This document shows positions 59,888-64,000 of a stretch of DNA of 64,000 nt, in pieces; the first letter of the stretch is position 1; each line of letters opens with the position of its first letter. A model generated the notes under the pieces. That model was not told the origin of the DNA. It saw nothing but the letters and a program-made list of their open reading frames with translations, and did no database searches. The position numbers were made by a program, and so were the translations under genes. The DNA is from Cornus controversa. Its lineage: Eukaryota; Streptophyta; Magnoliopsida; Cornales; Cornaceae. The stretch is taken from NCBI GenBank assembly GCA_026545225.1, contig CM048852.1:16720146-16784145 (forward strand), written 5' to 3'.

Positions 59888-60655
59888 CTTCTATTGTACC
59901 ATCTTTTAGACAGAATTTGATTTCTATTTATACTTTGGACAAATCTAGTTATTCTTGTTCATTTGGGAATGAAAAATTTAGTTTGTTTCATTATTCAAAA
60001 TTGGTTGGTTCCGGTTCTTTGCCAAGTTGTGATAATCTTTATTTAATTTATACAATTGCTTCATTTAATGAATCCCTGCATTTAAGTACATGAGGTACAA
60101 AGAGAAAATTAACCAGTGAGAATTCGACTACACTATGGCACAAGAGATTAGGTCATATATCCAGACGGAGAATAGAGAGACATGTGTCCAATGAAATTCT
60201 CGATCCCTTAGATTTCATAGATTTTGATGTATGTATTAACTGCATAAAGGGAAAACAAACCAACAAAAGGAGATTTGAAACGAACAAGACTATGGGCGTC
60301 TTAGAACTTATGCATACAGATATTTGTGGGCCATTCCCTACGGTTGCTTGTTATGGTCAACAATACTTTATAACTTTCATAGATGATTTTTCTAGATATA
60401 GCTATATATATCTTATTCATGAAATGTCACAGTCGCTGGATATATTCAAAAATTACTAGGCTGAAGTTGAGAACCAACTCAGCAAAAGGATTAAAAACAT
60501 CAAATCTGACCGTGGTGGTGAGTACTATGGCAAATATGACAGTTCAGGTGAACAACGTCCAGGATAGTTTGCTAAGTTCCTAGAGGAATGTGGTATCGTC
60601 CCATAGTAAACTATGTCGGGTTCGCCCACTATGAATGGTGTTGCTGAAAGACGAA
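59888..60655 (+). pseudogene. Copia protease end and integrase core of F
   Basis: Resumes copia coding after B: FRQNLISIYTLDKSSY, then the GAG-pre-integrase zinc region (LWHKRLGHISRRRIER, CINCIKGKQ), then the integrase core LMHTDICGPFPTVAC (first Asp) and ITFIDDFSRYSYIYLI, KSDRGGEYYGK (second Asp), to NGVAERR (Glu), where element E interrupts. Stops include TGA at about 60091 and TAG after FKNY (60457). The catalytic triad is retained. Confidence 0.88.
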
Positions 60656-62157
60656 TGATTCGTGTGTGAGTGTGACTCAAAAAGTTATCAATTAAAAATT
60701 TCCACACTTCGCAATAGAACGAATTCCTTGCAGAATAGGGCTATCGAAAGGGGTATCGTACCTAAGGGATTATGTTCTGACGAGTTGGATTACGGAATTA
60801 ATTCTAATTAAATTTATGAGAAAAGAATTCTGATTTTTAAACTAAACTAATTAAAAAGTAAAATAAAATAAATCAAAGTAAACAAGATAGTGAAGATAAT
60901 AGGAGAGAAATCTAGGGTGTTTGACTTCACCACTAACTCCACAATCAATGGTCAATTGATTCAACTATAGGGGAATTACATAAGTGGTGTCGGTGGCTAC
61001 AAGCTCACCTTCATCCGTCCAGAAGATAACATATGATTAAGGCTAAGCCATGGACTATCTTCGATTGGCATGGGCCATCTGCCTAACTACTCTAATCTAG
61101 GGTGCAGTATGGTTCATCTTCTCTAGGCATAATCCATCAAAGCTCATAACAATATATTCAGTGATTACCATTGTGTAATAATCTCTCTCATGATCATAGA
61201 AAACAAAAGAGATTGAGTTTAATAACAACAACTAAATATCTAAGACAAGATAAGAAATCATTGAGATTGAATTTACAAGACTTTTATTGCTCAATTCCTT
61301 AATAAGAATCCTCACAATTACACAATCTATGCATGTATATAAAGGTCCCCAATAATTAAAACAATCAAATCATTGATGCTTTGTTAGGGCTACATCAAAA
61401 CCCTAGTGGATGAACTAGCTGCTCATGGTAGAAGAAGAAGCTTCAACTGTTGAGGAAGAAGACATCATCTTTCTGAATTACGCGTATGACTTCGTTCTCC
61501 AATGGCTCTGCAATATGTTCCTGTTCTCTTCTCAGCCCTCTCAGACTCTCCAATCTCTGTGTAAGCTCTCCCAATTCAGCCTCCAAGTCTTCCCTTTATT
61601 CCCCAAGAGAATACACCAAAGTCCTAATCCAATTAGGAATAAATTAGGGTTTCCCGCAGCACTAATCAGGTGGGTTTTTCTTGCTGACTTCGGCCCGAAT
61701 TTTGACCCACTAGAAGTCCGATTTACGGAATTGTCGTGAAATACAAAAGTGTGCAGAATCAATTTTCGTTCAACCCTGCGCAAAACTTATGTCGATTTGA
61801 GGCTCAGAAATAAGACTTCTGGTCCATTTTCCAAAATGGGATTAAGACTGTATTATGCGCAGGTTTGGGCTTCAGGCCCGAAACCTTCTTAAGCAGCTGT
61901 AATTCTCTTGGACCTCTTTCTTGGGCTGATTTGAGTTAGAATAAATGGTTGAGTGAATCTCCTTGATGTAGGCTTCATCTCACCATCTTGGATGTCTTCT
62001 TTAAAAACCCAAAAGCACGGTTTTAACTGAAATAATCATTAAGGCCTTGAAAATACAGAAAACAGTAAAACAAAGTAAAATCACAAAATAATCTATCACT
62101 AAGAGAATAAAATACATAAGTTAAGAGGCTAGAATGCATAACATTCAACGCCTATCA
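60656..62157 (-). repeat. 3' LTR of element E
   Basis: About 1.5 kb, reading on the minus strand from TGATAGGCGTTGAATG to CACACGAATCA. The right edge is fixed by the polypurine tract. The left edge is inferred from the copia reading frame and from the ATCA ending shared with the A and B LTRs. Only one LTR of this element is in the window. Confidence 0.7.
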
Positions 62158-62194
62158 CACCCCCAAACTTACATATTGCTAGTCCCTTAGCAAT
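62158..62194 (-). promoter_or_regulatory. Polypurine tract and hairpin of E
   Basis: On the minus strand, the hairpin ATTGCTAAGGGACTAGCAAT (62175-62194) and then AAGTTTGGGGGTG directly precede the LTR. Confidence 0.78.
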
Positions 62195-63794
62195 AGAATA
62201 AAACAAAACTAAAACAAAGAAACTACTAAACACTAACTAAACTACCTAACTCCACTTTCGTGGGAGAAACAATTGCATTTAGCATATGCAACAAGCCTTT
62301 AAACCCCTAGGTTCCCCCTAGTGGACGAGTATAGTCTCGTGAGGGTTTCCAGAAATGTTACCCACAAACATTCAAAATTCTGTTTCAACATTAATTCTAG
62401 AAGAAGATTACAATACATAGTTACAAACTTGCATTCAAGAATAATTTCAAACTTTCAAATTCCATAATTCAAATCAATGGTCCCCATGCATAATTCACAT
62501 CAACATATCTCAAAATAATTAACTATAGCTCCCTCGTGTAAAGTGAACTAGCAATGATCTCATGTAGCATAACCCAGCTCCGAATATATTAAGGCACATA
62601 CCCCTTCAACTCACTAGCTCCCCTTATTGAAATCATACTTCCCAACATGAATACATGACTTTTTCATTTTTTTCTTTTCAATTCCTTTTTTTTTCATTGC
62701 TTTATTGGTTGTGCAATGTCTTGATCTATTAAGCTTTCTGAAAGATCCATGTAGCAAGCTTTCAGTCAGTGACTCCCAAACCAGATGGCTTTAGGGCACT
62801 AGGCTTTAAGATACCCTGAAGACCTAATTACTCGAATCAGTCAGGCTACAAATCAAGACAACCAATGCTCATCTTTTCTCACCCTTTCACTTTTGACGCG
62901 AACACTCCGTGCTTCCTGAGGCATAGAGGCCCGGTTACTCATGAAAAGGATCAAATTGATTGCTTATTCATCATTTTTTTTTCTTTTTATTTTTCATTGA
63001 AGTCAAGTAAACACATCATCGGTACTCATTCTCAAGAGATACTAATTAATATCAAGTATATGTAACTCAATAACTCAAAACCAAAGTTTATACCCCATAA
63101 GACTATGCTAGTGTGTTTGTGCATGTAAGGAAACTAAAACTAATCACTCCAAAACATGTTATTGCAAACCATGATTAAAACCACATAATTTAAACCATAG
63201 TTTTCAAAGATTTAAAACCTACTCAAAAATTGCAAGTTATACACCTACATAAGGTATTAATCCTTTGAATCATGTCAAAACATTCTATCTAAAAACAAAA
63301 CAAAATAAAATAAAAAACAAACTAAAAAAAAAAATAAAATAAAATCCTAATACAAAAAGAATTTCACACCAATTTCCCCCTATATGCAATAAAGCACAAA
63401 AATAGGCATCGCCTCACCCCCAAACTTAAACTGTACATTGTCCTCAATGGACACCCAATTAAAGCATAGAGAAGACTAAGAACGATGTTACCAAAAATTC
63501 AGAGTAGTGGAAAGAAAATAGAGTACATCACGAGCACGAAGGCAATGCAAGCACACCCCTAAACTTGGATGTTTCAACCTGTCAAAACAAACCACTATAC
63601 CCCAAAGATCAAGTGAAAATAGTATGGGTGAAAATAAATATGAAAGAGAAAAATCCTAAAAAAAATAAAATATTTTTTCATTTTTCATTTTTTTTTAATT
63701 TTTTTTATTGATAATAAAAATCTAACTACAAAAATAAAAATAAATAGAAGAATAAAAAAAATAAAATAAAATACAAAAGATGGTTACCTTCCTG
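62195..63794 (-). other. Untranslated tail of element E
   Basis: It is homologous to the D tail (for example CTCCCACGAAAG, GCATATGCTAAATGC-type sequence and the CATCTGGTTTGGGAGTCACTG unit). Two further polypurine-like tracts appear on the minus strand at about 63412-63427 and 63553-63566. A-rich and T-rich runs occur near 63300 and 63660. No ORF. Confidence 0.7.
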
Positions 63795-64000
63795 TCAAGG
63801 ATGTGGTGGTGACTGAGCATCCAGATCCAAGTTTGCTTGGCGCATCAGTGCACGCATCATCCTCCTCATCTCTAGTTGCTCTTGGCGAGTGTCATGAAAG
63901 TGATCCGCCATCTCTGTTCTCATTGCACCAAACTGTGTGGAGACCTCTGTCTGTAGGGTGCCAAACTGGGCTGTCAACCCAGCAATCTGCCCCTCTAAAT
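63795..64000 (-). CDS. Accessory ORF C-terminus of element E (partial)
   Basis: The minus-strand frame is open from the window edge (EGQIAGLTAQFG) to TGA at 63795-63797. Residues form a coiled coil with repeating units (FGTLQTEVSTQFGAMRTEM) and end DLDAQSPPHP. Position and character match the C-terminal coiled coil of the B accessory ORF. The partial frame has no stop, but the state of the rest is unknown. Confidence 0.55.
   Translation of the reverse strand, partial: LEGQIAGLTAQFGTLQTEVSTQFGAMRTEMADHFHDTRQEQLEMRRMMRALMRQANLDLDAQSPPHP

Larger units (their letters stand above)
44690..60655 (+). mobile_element. Ty1/copia element F, interrupted by B and E
   Basis: The 5' LTR is 44690-45090, with a tRNA-Met primer site, a UBN2-type gag, a zinc knuckle, protease and integrase core in the order of copia elements. 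The coding region is split by Athila B (47000-59887) and again at 60655 by element E. RT and RNase H would lie beyond the window. All segments are in one orientation and rejoin in sense across the B duplication CTTCT. Confidence 0.85.
60656..64000 (-). mobile_element. Athila-like element E, 3' part, running off the window
   Basis: Minus-oriented: 3' LTR 60656-62157, polypurine tract, conserved hairpin, untranslated tail and the C-terminus of an accessory ORF. ACGAA (60651-60655) is the likely left target duplication, inside the copia integrase codon series NGVAERR. The LTR and tail are related to element D, not to A or B. The rest lies beyond 64000. Confidence 0.8.

Overview
The window is plant nuclear DNA, most likely from an angiosperm with a large, repeat-rich genome. 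It contains no bacterial features, no rRNA or tRNA genes, and no intact host gene that I can identify. Plant origin is indicated by Tekay-type chromovirus, Athila-type Ty3/gypsy and Ty1/copia retrotransposons, by CACTA DNA transposons with CACTACAAGAAAA termini, and by fragments of plant hexokinase and phosphoethanolamine N-methyltransferase genes. Names A1, B, D, D', E and F are local labels for elements.

Left and centre (1 to 41996). About 5 kb of AT-rich sequence with a few exon-like pieces lies left of a CACTA right terminus (ends 5345). That terminus sits in the 3' LTR of an old minus-strand Tekay chromovirus whose parts are scattered to 41996: 3' LTR 5346-7793, integrase plus chromodomain 7850-8690, gag 29439-30664, primer site 39061-39072, 5' LTR 39076-41996. 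Nested in it are a solo LTR of Athila family A (5480-6875); a non-autonomous LTR element D (from 9614), itself interrupted by the 13.3-kb Athila element A1 (13773-27039, target duplication TCTCC), which carries a solo LTR of family B (22962-24379, duplication GTCTA); an inverted partial copy D' (27372-28731); and a complete 7,985-bp CACTA element (30682-38666, duplication ATA) that has captured host gene fragments.

Right (41997 to 64000). About 2.7 kb of AT-rich sequence without recognisable genes leads to a Ty1/copia element F (5' LTR 44690-45090). F is cut by the 12.9-kb Athila element B (47000-59887, duplication CTTCT) and by the 3' part of a minus-strand Athila-like element E (from 60656, running off the right edge).

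How the parts relate. A1 and B have the same order: LTR, tRNA-Asp-type primer site, gag, protease, RT-RNase H, integrase, a short palindrome array, a CT-rich leader with a 335-bp intron, an accessory ORF, a long 3' untranslated part, a hairpin, a polypurine tract and the LTR. All retroelement ORFs are broken by stops or frameshifts, so nothing here looks autonomous. The most unusual signals are family-specific palindrome arrays shared between each family's LTR and its internal leader, amber codons shared by the two accessory ORFs, an invariant hairpin next to the polypurine tract in every Athila-like family, and the gene-capturing CACTA element.
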